Shown here in pieces: positions 57,086 through 64,000 of a stretch of 64,000 nucleotides of DNA. How positions within the stretch are numbered: the stretch's first letter is position 1; every line of letters starts with the position of its first letter. The notes beneath the pieces were generated by a model, which was not told where the DNA came from, did not search any database, and saw only the letters and a list, made by a program, of their open reading frames with translations. A program made the position numbers and the translations under genes. This DNA comes from an uncultured Gammaproteobacteria bacterium. GTDB lineage: Bacteria > Pseudomonadota > Gammaproteobacteria > Pseudomonadales > Pseudohongiellaceae. Where the stretch lies: contig CAILUG010000047.1 in assembly GCA_903837345.1 (NCBI GenBank), positions 27,020 through 91,019 on the forward strand, written 5' to 3'.

Positions 57086-60000
57086 ACATGTCGGCGATGT
57101 TCGTTCACCGGCCGGTGGCGACGACGCTGCTCACCATCGGCGTGGCGTTGGCCGGCATGGCGGCGTTCTTCAAGCTGCCGGTCTCGCCGCTGCCCCAAGT
57201 CGACTACCCAACCATCACCGTCCAGGCCCAGTTGCCCGGCGCCAGCCCCGAGATCATGGCGACCAGTGTCGCCACACCTTTGGAGCGCCATCTCGGCGTC
57301 ATCGCCGACGTGACCGAAATGACCTCGTCGAGTTCGGTCGGCAGCAGCCGGATCACGCTCCAGTTCGGCCTCAACCGCGACATCGACGGCGCCGCCCGCG
57401 ACGTTCAGGCGGCGATCAACGCGGCGCGGGCCGATTTGCCGGCCAATCTCCGCAGCAACCCCACTTATCGCAAGGTCAACCCCGCCGACGCGCCGATCTT
57501 GGTTGTGGCGCTGACCTCGAGCACGTTGAGCCGTGGGCAGATCTACGATGCAGCGACCAATGTGATGGAGCAGCGGCTGTCGCAGGTGCCAGGTGTCGGC
57601 CAAGTGACGTTGAGCGGCAGTTCGCTGCCGGCGGTCCGGGTCGAGCTCAACCCGCAGGCGTTGTTCAAATACGGCATCGGCCTCGAAAGCGTGCGTGCCG
57701 CGATTTCCGCTGCCAACGCCCACGCCCCCAAGGGCGCCATCGAAGAAGACGACCGCCATTACCAGATCTACACCAACGACCAGGCGCGCAAGGCCTCCGA
57801 ATACCGCTCGTTGATCATCGCCTATCGCAACGGTGCCGCGGTGCGGCTCTCCGATGTCGCCGAGGTCAGCGACTCGGTCGAGAATTTGCGCAACGCCGGC
57901 CTCGCCAACGGCAAGCCCTCGGTGCTGGTGGTGCTCAACCGCGAGCCCGGCGCCAACATCATCGACACGGTGGACCGGGTGCGAGCGCTGCTGCCGCAGA
58001 TCGAAGCCTCGATCCCGAGCGACATCGACGTCGATGTTGCCATCGACCGCTCGACAACGATTCGCACCTCGTTGCACGACGTCGAGCGCACGCTGTTGAT
58101 TGCCATCGCGCTTGTCATCCTGGTGGTGTTTCTGTTCCTGCGTAACTTCCGCGCCGCCCTGGTGCCGAGCGTCGCTGTTCCGGTGTCCCTGATCGGCACC
58201 TTCGGCGTCATGTATCTGCTCGATTACAGCCTCGATAACCTGTCGTTGATGGCGCTCACGGTCGCCACCGGCTTCGTCGTCGACGATGCGATCGTGGTGC
58301 TCGAAAACGTCTCGCGCCATCTCGAGGCCGGCATGTCGCGGGTGCAGGCGGCGTTGCGTGGGGCCCGCGAAGTCGGCTTTACCGTGATGTCGATGAGCAC
58401 GTCGCTGATCGCCGTGTTCATCCCCATACTTCTTATGGGCGGCATCGTCGGCCGTCTGTTCCGCGAATTCGCCGTCACGCTGTCTGTGGCGATTATGGTG
58501 TCGCTGCTGGTGTCGTTGACCACGACGCCGATGATGTGCTCGCAGATCCTTCAGTCTCCCCAGGGCCGCAAACAGGGTGCCTTCTTCAACCGCAGCGAGC
58601 GTTGGTTCAAGGCTGTGCTCAATCGCTACGACCGCTCGCTGCGCTGGGCGCTCGATCACCCGCGCGTCATCATGCTGGCGCTGTTGGTGGCGCTCGGTCT
58701 CAACATCTATCTATTCATCGTCGTGCCGAAGGGCTTTTTCCCGCAGCAGGACACCGGCCGGATCGTCGGCGGCATCCAGGCCGACCAAAGCATCTCGTTC
58801 CAGGCGATGGAACAGAAGTTGAATCAGTTCGTCGCCATTGTGCAGAAAGATACGGCGGTCGAGAGCGTCGCCGGTTTCGCCGGTGGCGGTCAGACCAACT
58901 CCGGTTTCGTGTTCTTGTCGTTGAAGCCGCTCAAGGTACGAAAAATCTCGGCTGATCAGGTCATCGCGCGGCTTAGGCGCGAACTGGCCGTGGTTCCCGG
59001 CGCCTCGCTTTTCCTACAATCGGTTCAGGATATTCGCGTCGGTGGGCGTCAAAGCAACGCGCAATACCAGTACACGCTGCAGAGCGACAACCTGCAGGAC
59101 TTGTTCTCATGGGCGCCCAAAATCGCCCAGGCATTGCAGACGGTGCCGGTCATCGCCGACGTCAATTCCGATCAGGAGCAGAAGGGGCTTGAGACTGATC
59201 TCGTCATCGACCGCGAGACGGCGGCGCGTCTCGGCCTGACCATGAGCCAGATCGACAACACGCTTTATGACGCTTTCGGTCAGCGCCAAGTCTCGACGAT
59301 CTACAACCCGCTCAACCAGTACCATGTGATCATGGAGGTGGCGCCGAAGTTCTGGCAAAGCCCGGATACGCTGAACGAAATTTACATCAGCACGTCGGGC
59401 GCCATCAGCGGCACCCAATCGACCAACGCCTTGCCGTCGACAACCGGGACCTTGACCGCAGGTCAGGACGCCGTTGCGAATCAACGGACCAACGCCATCG
59501 CTTCCAGCGGCAAGGGCAGTGCATCGAGCGGTTCAGCCGTCAGCACGACGGCCGAGACGATGGTGCCGTTGGCAGCGTTCGCTTCGTTCGGCCCCGGCAC
59601 GACGCCGCTCTCGGTTCGTCACCAGGGCCCGTTCGTGGCGACGACGCTGTCCTTCAATCTGGCGCCCAACGTGGCTTTGGGTGACGCGGTCGAGGCGATC
59701 AATCTCGCCATGAACAAGATCGGCGTGCCGAGCACGATCCACGGCAGCTTCCAGGGCACGGCGCAGGTGTTCCAGCAGTCGATCGCCAATCAGCCCTACC
59801 TCATTCTCGCCGCGTTGATCGCGGTCTATGTGGTGCTCGGTATTCTCTATGAGAGTTACATCCACCCGCTGACGATCCTCTCGACGCTGCCCTCGGCAGG
59901 CGTCGGTGCCGTGCTGGCGTTGATGTTGTGCGGCACCGAATTCAGCCTGATTGCCATGATCGGCGTCATTCTGTTGATCGGCCTAGTGAAGAAGAACGCG

Positions 60001-60348
60001 ATCATGATGATCGACTTCGCCCTCGATGCCGAGCGCACACAGGGCATGAACAGCCGCGACGCGATTCATGCTGCCTGCCTGCTGCGTTTTAGGCCAATCA
60101 TGATGACGACCATGGCGGCGCTGTTCGGCGCGATCCCGTTGGCGCTGTCGTCGGGCGAGGGAGGCGAGCTGCGCCGGCCGCTTGGCATCGCCATCATCGG
60201 CGGCCTGATCGTCAGCCAACTCCTGACCATTTACACCACGCCGGTGATCTATCTCTATCTCGACCGTTTTCGTCTGTGGGCGAAGAGCGCGTGGCGGGGC
60301 AGTCCGCCCGATGCCAACGGGCCATTGCCGAACGCGTTACGGACGTAG
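57082..60348 (+). CDS. mdtC: RND efflux permease (MdtC-like)
   Basis: A 1088-residue AcrB-type exporter, second permease of the operon. It begins with GTG overlapping the mdtB stop; [20 protein letters not shown] is the family N-terminus. The TM4 Asp pair is in [17 protein letters not shown], and [20 protein letters not shown] lies near TM10. It is about 60 residues longer than E. coli MdtC because of a Ser/Thr/Gly/Ala-rich insert near residues 770-830 (for example [20 protein letters not shown]). Codon use is clearly different from genes left of 56.7 kb, with many GTC, ATC, CTC and TCG codons. The outer-membrane factor gene follows 12 bases later. Confidence 0.93.
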   Translation: MNMSAMFVHRPVATTLLTIGVALAGMAAFFKLPVSPLPQVDYPTITVQAQLPGASPEIMATSVATPLERHLGVIADVTEMTSSSSVGSSRITLQFGLNRDIDGAARDVQAAINAARADLPANLRSNPTYRKVNPADAPILVVALTSSTLSRGQIYDAATNVMEQRLSQVPGVGQVTLSGSSLPAVRVELNPQALFKYGIGLESVRAAISAANAHAPKGAIEEDDRHYQIYTNDQARKASEYRSLIIAYRNGAAVRLSDVAEVSDSVENLRNAGLANGKPSVLVVLNREPGANIIDTVDRVRALLPQIEASIPSDIDVDVAIDRSTTIRTSLHDVERTLLIAIALVILVVFLFLRNFRAALVPSVAVPVSLIGTFGVMYLLDYSLDNLSLMALTVATGFVVDDAIVVLENVSRHLEAGMSRVQAALRGAREVGFTVMSMSTSLIAVFIPILLMGGIVGRLFREFAVTLSVAIMVSLLVSLTTTPMMCSQILQSPQGRKQGAFFNRSERWFKAVLNRYDRSLRWALDHPRVIMLALLVALGLNIYLFIVVPKGFFPQQDTGRIVGGIQADQSISFQAMEQKLNQFVAIVQKDTAVESVAGFAGGGQTNSGFVFLSLKPLKVRKISADQVIARLRRELAVVPGASLFLQSVQDIRVGGRQSNAQYQYTLQSDNLQDLFSWAPKIAQALQTVPVIADVNSDQEQKGLETDLVIDRETAARLGLTMSQIDNTLYDAFGQRQVSTIYNPLNQYHVIMEVAPKFWQSPDTLNEIYISTSGAISGTQSTNALPSTTGTLTAGQDAVANQRTNAIASSGKGSASSGSAVSTTAETMVPLAAFASFGPGTTPLSVRHQGPFVATTLSFNLAPNVALGDAVEAINLAMNKIGVPSTIHGSFQGTAQVFQQSIANQPYLILAALIAVYVVLGILYESYIHPLTILSTLPSAGVGAVLALMLCGTEFSLIAMIGVILLIGLVKKNAIMMIDFALDAERTQGMNSRDAIHAACLLRFRPIMMTTMAALFGAIPLALSSGEGGELRRPLGIAIIGGLIVSQLLTIYTTPVIYLYLDRFRLWAKSAWRGSPPDANGPLPNALRT
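59989..60020 (+). repeat. 32-base exact match to mdtB (copy 2)
   Basis: This is the partner of 56735-56766, in the homologous place in the second RND gene. Confidence 0.9.
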
Positions 60349-60360
60349 GATGTTAGGCGC

Positions 60361-61812
60361 ATGAAAAGAGAGCCCATGATTCGAATGCTGACAGGCGCTG
60401 CCGCGCTGGCGCTGCTGTCGGCGTGCACGGTAGGACCGGATTACGCCCGCCCGTCGGATCCTGTGCCGGCCGCCTTCAAGGAATCCGAGGGCTGGAAGAT
60501 CGCCGAACCCAAGCAGGCCGCGAGCGGTGCGCCGTGGTGGTCGGTCTACAACGACCCGGTGCTGGATCAGCTTGAGCGCCAGATCGACATCAACAACCAG
60601 AACTTGAAGCTGGCTGAGGCTTCGTTCCGCCAAGCCCGCGCGCTTCTTGAACAGGCGCGCGCCGGTTACTTCCCGACTGTGCCGTTGGACGCGTCGGGCC
60701 AGCGAGCGAAATCCGGCACCAACTCGACCAGTTCGAGCCCGGGGCGTATTCGCAACAGCTTCGATCTGTCGGCGGGTGCGACGTGGGACATCGACGTGTG
60801 GGGACGCATCCGGCGCACGGTCGAGAGCGCCGATGCCACCGCGCAGGCCAGCGCCGCCGATCTGGCTTCGGCGCGGCTATCGGCTCAAGCGACGTTGGCC
60901 ACCACCTACTTGCAGTTGCGGGTCAACGACGAGATCAAGCGGCTGCTCGATGCGACGACGGCGGCGTTTCAACGGTCGTTGGACATCACCCAGAATCGCT
61001 ACGCGGTCGGTGTCGCGGCGCGGGCCGATATTGCCACCGCTCAGGCGCAGCTTGAGACGACAAAATCCCAGGCGGTCGGCGTCGGCGTTCAGCGCGCCCA
61101 GTTGGAGCACGCGATCGCGGTTTTGATCGGCAAGCCACCATCGGATTTCTCCCTGCCGCCGGTCGAATTTTCGATGGGCGTTCCGGTGGCCCCGGCCGGC
61201 GTTCCCTCGACGCTGCTCGAGCGGCGTCCGGACATCGCCTCGGCAGAGCGCTTGATGGCGTCGGCCAACGCGGAGATCGGTGTTGCCGAATCAGCGTACT
61301 ACCCCGACGTCACGCTGTCGGCTTCGTTCGGTTTCGCGAGTTCGGTGATCGACGATCTCCTGAAGATGTCGAGCCGGGTGTGGTCGGTTGGCGCGCAGGC
61401 CAGCGAGACATTGTTCGACGGCGGTTTGCGCGGCGCGCAAGTTGAGGCGGCGAAGGCGGTCTACGACCAACGTATCGCCGCTTACCGTCAAACCGTGCTG
61501 ACCGGATTTCAGCAGGTCGAGGACAACCTGTCGACGCTTCGCATCCTTGAACAACAGGCAAGCGTCCAGGACGGCGCGGTGCAGGCGTCGTTGCAGGCCG
61601 AGCAGTTGACGCTCAATCAATACCAGGCCGGAACCGTGGCCTACACCAGCGTCGTCACCGCACAGGCAACGGCGCTCTCCAACCGCCAAAGCGCGCTGAC
61701 GATCTTGCAGAACCGTCTGCTCGCCAGCGTAACGCTGATCGAGGCGCTCGGCGGCGGCTGGGACAGCACGCAACTGCCCTCCGGCGATGCACTGCGTAGC
61801 GACGCTCGCTGA
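60361..61812 (+). CDS. Outer-membrane efflux factor (NodT/OprM-like lipoprotein)
   Basis: A 483-residue outer-membrane channel protein of the RND system. A lipoprotein signal peptide ends at the lipobox LLSACTVGPDY. Two TolC-like repeats follow, with FRQARALLEQARAGYFPTVPL in the first half and LERRPDIASAERLMASANAEIGVAESAYYP in the second. It forms the trimeric exit duct for the MdtBC-type pump. Start ATG 60361 or ATG 60376 (MIRMLTG); AGAGAG just before the second favours it. Codon use is like mdtC. A good intrinsic terminator follows at 61841-61872. Confidence 0.92.
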   Translation: MKREPMIRMLTGAAALALLSACTVGPDYARPSDPVPAAFKESEGWKIAEPKQAASGAPWWSVYNDPVLDQLERQIDINNQNLKLAEASFRQARALLEQARAGYFPTVPLDASGQRAKSGTNSTSSSPGRIRNSFDLSAGATWDIDVWGRIRRTVESADATAQASAADLASARLSAQATLATTYLQLRVNDEIKRLLDATTAAFQRSLDITQNRYAVGVAARADIATAQAQLETTKSQAVGVGVQRAQLEHAIAVLIGKPPSDFSLPPVEFSMGVPVAPAGVPSTLLERRPDIASAERLMASANAEIGVAESAYYPDVTLSASFGFASSVIDDLLKMSSRVWSVGAQASETLFDGGLRGAQVEAAKAVYDQRIAAYRQTVLTGFQQVEDNLSTLRILEQQASVQDGAVQASLQAEQLTLNQYQAGTVAYTSVVTAQATALSNRQSALTILQNRLLASVTLIEALGGGWDSTQLPSGDALRSDAR

Positions 61813-61840
61813 GATAACTCATCCTATTTTTTTCGTCATG

Positions 61841-61872
61841 GCCGGGCCCTCCGGACGAACGCCCGGCTTTTT
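61841..61872 (+). terminator. Intrinsic terminator after the efflux operon
   Basis: GCCGGGC (61841-61847) pairs with GCCCGGC (61861-61867) around a 13-base loop, directly followed by TTTTT. It lies 29 bases after the outer-membrane factor stop. The stem also belongs to the flanking GC-rich repeat sequences. Confidence 0.6.
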
Positions 61873-61928
61873 GATTCAAGAGCTGTCCTACGGACGGCGG
61901 GCCGGCCATCCGCGTTTTTTTCTTTTTT

Positions 61929-61961
61929 CGTCATGGTCGGCAAAGGCCGACCATCCACGAG
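61929..61961. repeat. GC-rich palindrome 1
   Basis: CGTCATGGTCGG then CAAAGG then CCGACCATCCACGAG forms an imperfect hairpin. The CGTCATG...CATCCACG frame is the familiar dispersed intergenic repeat of Rhizobiales-like and other genomes. Confidence 0.7.
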
Positions 61962-61982
61962 TTTTTGTTTTATGAAAAGAAA

Positions 61983-62016
61983 CTCGTGGATGCTCGGGCC
62001 AAGCCCGAGCATGACG
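61983..62016. repeat. GC-rich palindrome 2 (opposite orientation)
   Basis: CTCGTGGATGCTCGGG, CCAA, then CCCGAGCATGACG. It is the same repeat family as palindrome 1 in the reverse orientation, with a different stem sequence (GCTCGGG). Confidence 0.7.
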
Positions 62017-62043
62017 TAAGGAAAAAAGTGACGAACAAAAACA

Positions 62044-62072
62044 CGTGGATGCCCGCATTCGCGGGCATGACG
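62044..62072. repeat. GC-rich palindrome 3
   Basis: CGTGGATGCCCGC, ATT, then CGCGGGCATGACG. It is in the same orientation as palindrome 2 with yet another stem. The outer CGTGGAT/ATGACG ends are constant across the set. Confidence 0.75.
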
Positions 62073-62194
62073 ACAAGGAAAAAATGGCGACGTTTTCGAC
62101 AATTTCTCCGGCCATTGATTCGGCTTGGGTTTTTCTCCACAAGTTTTGAACACACCCCTACCGCGCGAATTTGGAATGTGAGACGACTCATCGC

Positions 62195-62240
62195 GTCGCT
62201 TCGAGCAACTTTTGGCTGCAGACGAAAACCTCGAAGCGAC
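62195..62240 (+). promoter_or_regulatory. Hairpin just upstream of the small ORF ribosome site
   Basis: GTCGCTTCGAG (62195-62205) pairs perfectly with CTCGAAGCGAC (62230-62240) around a 24-base loop. It ends about 13 bases before the AGGAGG of the small ORF. It could affect translation or mRNA stability. No T-run follows. Confidence 0.4.
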
Positions 62241-62266
62241 ACACAACCAGGAAAGGAGGCTTTCAA

Positions 62267-62443
62267 ATGAATTTTCAGACGAAGACGATTCGGACGACGG
62301 CCGATCTTCCTGGCGGAGTGAGAGAGCAAAGCGCTTCCATAAGTAGGTTGCGATGCACTTCTTTTACCCGGGACGACCCCACGCACACCGCGTCGCAGCC
62401 TGCGATGACGATCCCACCGACGGCTTTGGCTACTGGGCACTGA
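62267..62443 (+). CDS. Possible small protein with strong ribosome site
   Basis: A 58-residue open frame, MNFQTKTIRTTADLPGGVRE onward. A near-perfect AAAGGAGG is spaced 7 bases before the ATG, which is the main reason to call it. The protein is not recognisable: no membrane helix or signal, rich in Thr, Ala and Pro, and with low-complexity feel toward the C-terminus. It may be an upstream leader ORF or a truncated gene. The substrate-binding gene begins 258 bases later. Low confidence. Confidence 0.35.
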   Translation: MNFQTKTIRTTADLPGGVREQSASISRLRCTSFTRDDPTHTASQPAMTIPPTALATGH

Positions 62444-62701
62444 CCACCTCGGAAGCACCCGACGACCATCGTCTGGACTAAAAAAGGCAGCGCGGTCCTT
62501 AGGCTGCCGGCGTCCCACTGCACCCTCAAACCAGGCCTCCTCCGCCCCCACAAGGCGGAGGGGGTTCGGGGCTTTGGTGGAGGGGATAAAGTGGCGGATT
62601 TCCGCCCCGAATCGCCCCCTTGCGGGCCTCACGGCGGGCAGGATAAGAACATCGCAACGGAGTCCGGACCGGACCCGACAAAAATCGTCAGGGGGAAGAC
62701 C
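62444..62701 (+). other. Leader of the substrate-binding protein gene
   Basis: These 258 bases lie between the small ORF and the substrate-binding gene. They are GC-rich, with GGGGGAAGACC giving the ribosome site at the end. I see no clear promoter. Confidence 0.35.
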
Positions 62702-63886
62702 ATGAGGAACAGCCATTTCGCCATCGCCGCAGCGGCCATCGCGGCGGTACTGATCGCGGCACCGGCTCGTGCCCAAAGCACCTACGACATTCACGTCATC
62801 CAGCCGCTGACCGGCGGTGGCTCGTTTCTCGGCAAGGCCGAGCAGCAGTCTCTTCAGCTTGCCGAGAAGGTGACCAATGCCTCGGGCGGCATCGGCGGCA
62901 AGCCGCTCAAGTTCATTTTTCACGACGATCAATCGAGTCCGCAGGTGGCGGTGCAGCTCGCCAATGAGGTGATCGCGGCCAAGCCTGCGATCATGGTCGG
63001 CTCATCTCTGGTCGCGATCTGCAATGCGATTTCGCCGCTGATGCAGGCGGCGGGCCCCGTGCAGTATTGCCTGTCGCCCGGCATCCATCCAGACGCGGGC
63101 AGCTACACCTTCACCTCCAGCACCTCGACCACCGATCTTGCCATCGCGCTGGTGCGTTACTTCCGGCTCAAGGGCTGGACCAAGATCGCCACCATGACCA
63201 GCACCGACGCCAGCGGTCAGGATGCCGAGAACAATCTCAAGAACGTCGTAGCCATGCCCGAGAACAAGGGCGTCGAGATCGTCGAAGCGGGTCACTTCAA
63301 CATCACCGACGTCAGCGTCTCAGCGCAGATCGAGCGCATCAAGGCGGCCAAGCCACAGGTGCTGATCGCCTGGAGCACCGGCGCGCCGATCGCCACCATC
63401 TTCCGCGGCGTCATTCAGGCTGGTCTCGATATTCCGGTCGCGACCACCGATGGCAACATGACCTACGCGCAGATGAACCAGTACGCAGAGTTCCTGCCGA
63501 AGCAGCTCTACATTCCCGCGGCGCAGTGGGTGATGGGCTACAGCCCGTCGATCAAGTTGCCCGACGCCGAGGCGGCCAAGCAGAAGGAATTCTACGACGC
63601 CTTTAAGGGCGCCGGCATTCAGCCCGACGTCGCTTCCGAGCTCGCCTGGGATCCGGCGATAATTTTGATCGATGCCTTGCGTAAAGTCGGACCCAACGCG
63701 ACGGCGACTCAGGTGCGAGAGTACATCTCCAAGCTCAAGGGCTTCGTCGGCGTCAACGGCACCTACGACTTCACCAAGACGACGCAGCGCGGCCTCGACA
63801 TCGACAACGTGGTCGTGACCCGTTGGAGCGCCACCGAAAAGCATTGGCAAGTGATGAGCAAACCGACCGGAATTCCGCTCGAGTAG
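62702..63886 (+). CDS. ABC transporter substrate-binding protein (LivK type)
   Basis: A 394-residue periplasmic binding protein with a clear signal peptide (residues 1-25, ending PARAQ). The mature part is of the Leu/Ile/Val-binding (type I periplasmic-binding) family: DIHVIQPLTGGGSFLGKAEQ, EKVTNASGGIGGKPLKFIFHDDQSSPQVA and FLPKQLYIPAAQWVMGYSPS. Family members in alphaproteobacteria bind amino acids, aromatic acids, urea and others, so the ligand is not known. GGGGGAAGACC precedes ATG 62702; the longer upstream frame is not signal-like. A LivH permease gene starts 45 bases later. Confidence 0.9.
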   Translation: MRNSHFAIAAAAIAAVLIAAPARAQSTYDIHVIQPLTGGGSFLGKAEQQSLQLAEKVTNASGGIGGKPLKFIFHDDQSSPQVAVQLANEVIAAKPAIMVGSSLVAICNAISPLMQAAGPVQYCLSPGIHPDAGSYTFTSSTSTTDLAIALVRYFRLKGWTKIATMTSTDASGQDAENNLKNVVAMPENKGVEIVEAGHFNITDVSVSAQIERIKAAKPQVLIAWSTGAPIATIFRGVIQAGLDIPVATTDGNMTYAQMNQYAEFLPKQLYIPAAQWVMGYSPSIKLPDAEAAKQKEFYDAFKGAGIQPDVASELAWDPAIILIDALRKVGPNATATQVREYISKLKGFVGVNGTYDFTKTTQRGLDIDNVVVTRWSATEKHWQVMSKPTGIPLE

Positions 63887-63931
63887 TTTCGCACTCGCGG
63901 CGGAAATCCCTGTGCACACGCAGTTGGTGAC

Positions 63932-64000
63932 GTGAACCAAGTCATTCAAATCGTCATCAACGGATTGCTCCAGGACGGCATCGTTTTTTCGATCGTCGCC
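63932..64000 (+). CDS. Branched-chain amino acid ABC permease LivH (5' end only)
   Basis: The first 23 codons, from GTG at 63932 to the window edge, read MNQVIQIVINGLLQDGIVFS. This matches the N-terminus of LivH-type permeases (INGLLxGGIYAL). The gene continues outside the window. It follows the substrate-binding gene by 45 bases in the same direction, the usual liv order. Confidence 0.65.
   Translation, partial: MNQVIQIVINGLLQDGIVFSIVA

Larger units (their letters stand above)
61813..62266. other. 454-base gap with alternating GC-rich palindromes
   Basis: No gene is seen. It holds the terminator, the three palindromes at 61929-62072 and the hairpin at 62195-62240, listed separately. Just after the terminator, GGGCCGGCCATCCGCG (61899-61914) is a partial reverse copy of CGTCATGGCCGGGCC (61834-61848), as if one palindrome had been split by an insertion. 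Open frames here are chance products of the repeats. Confidence 0.6.

Noticed and set aside
56995..58659. 554-codon minus-strand open frame
   Set aside because: It is fully antisense to mdtC, rich in Arg/His/Asp, and reflects the high third-position GC there.
61834..62072. Possible CRISPR array
   Set aside because: The units are palindromes of alternating orientation with different stems and irregular spacing, not direct repeats with uniform spacers; no cas genes.
1..64000. tRNA, rRNA, riboswitch or prophage genes
   Set aside because: I scanned the intergenic stretches and saw no cloverleaf arms, rRNA segments, known riboswitch cores, integrases or phage structural genes; short or divergent RNAs could be missed without a search tool.

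Overview
The first ~57 kb read as the chromosome of a gammaproteobacterium. The evidence is the conserved block miaB-ybeZ(phoH)-ybeY-corC-lnt, leuS next to lptE, a DUF1820 gene, kup, srkA and ygiQ, with moderate GC and Leu codons dominated by CTG. Genes are tightly packed: many neighbours overlap by 4 bases, and several convergent pairs abut. From about 56.7-57.1 kb onward the codon style changes to more GTC, ATC, TCG and CTC. The intergenic DNA after 61.8 kb carries the GC-rich palindromes common in alphaproteobacteria (Rhizobiales-like). The window therefore either crosses a horizontal-transfer boundary or is a chimeric contig joined inside an RND efflux operon.

Layout. 0.2-8.0 kb: Kup potassium transporter, a secreted gamma-glutamyltransferase-like NTN hydrolase, a secreted six-hairpin glycosidase-like protein and a ThDP enzyme. 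8.1-14.0 kb: a sugar-nucleotide cluster (ManC, HAD phosphatase, Gmd, Fcl) making GDP-mannose and GDP-L-fucose, with a divergent methyltransferase/P-loop kinase/beta-sandwich fusion that may modify the polysaccharide. 14.0-20.0 kb: CHASE hybrid histidine kinase, LptE, LeuS. 20.0-25.2 kb: a long nested palindrome, a divergent GNAT/RimK-like ATP-grasp pair, a peroxiredoxin, small membrane proteins (DoxX-like, a potassium-channel-like two-helix protein, DUF1648) and a stand-alone SET protein. 25.2-31.6 kb: AEC permease and the lnt-corC-ybeY-phoH-miaB operon. 31.7-40.0 kb: DUF1820, EAL-HDOD, YgiQ, PilZ, HemJ/CopD-like with HemH, DUF523-DUF1722 and photolyase. 40.2-41.5 kb: an SPFH/RHH/DUF4177 operon with a dyad operator over its promoter. 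41.7-52.6 kb: cupin, small secreted protein, RND permease and adaptor, SrkA, M16 protease, EamA exporter, DUF4337. 52.8-61.8 kb: an MdtABC-type tripartite efflux operon with its outer-membrane factor; the composition change falls inside it. 61.8-64.0 kb: palindromic repeats, a small ORF with a strong ribosome site, a branched-chain-amino-acid-type substrate-binding protein, and the start of its LivH permease.

No rRNA, tRNA, CRISPR array, intact insertion sequence or prophage gene was seen. The mobile-looking DNA consists of palindromic repeats, including two (17.4 and 25.1 kb) that share a conserved core but have unrelated, perfectly self-complementary arms. Functions are assigned by motif recognition only; no database search was run.
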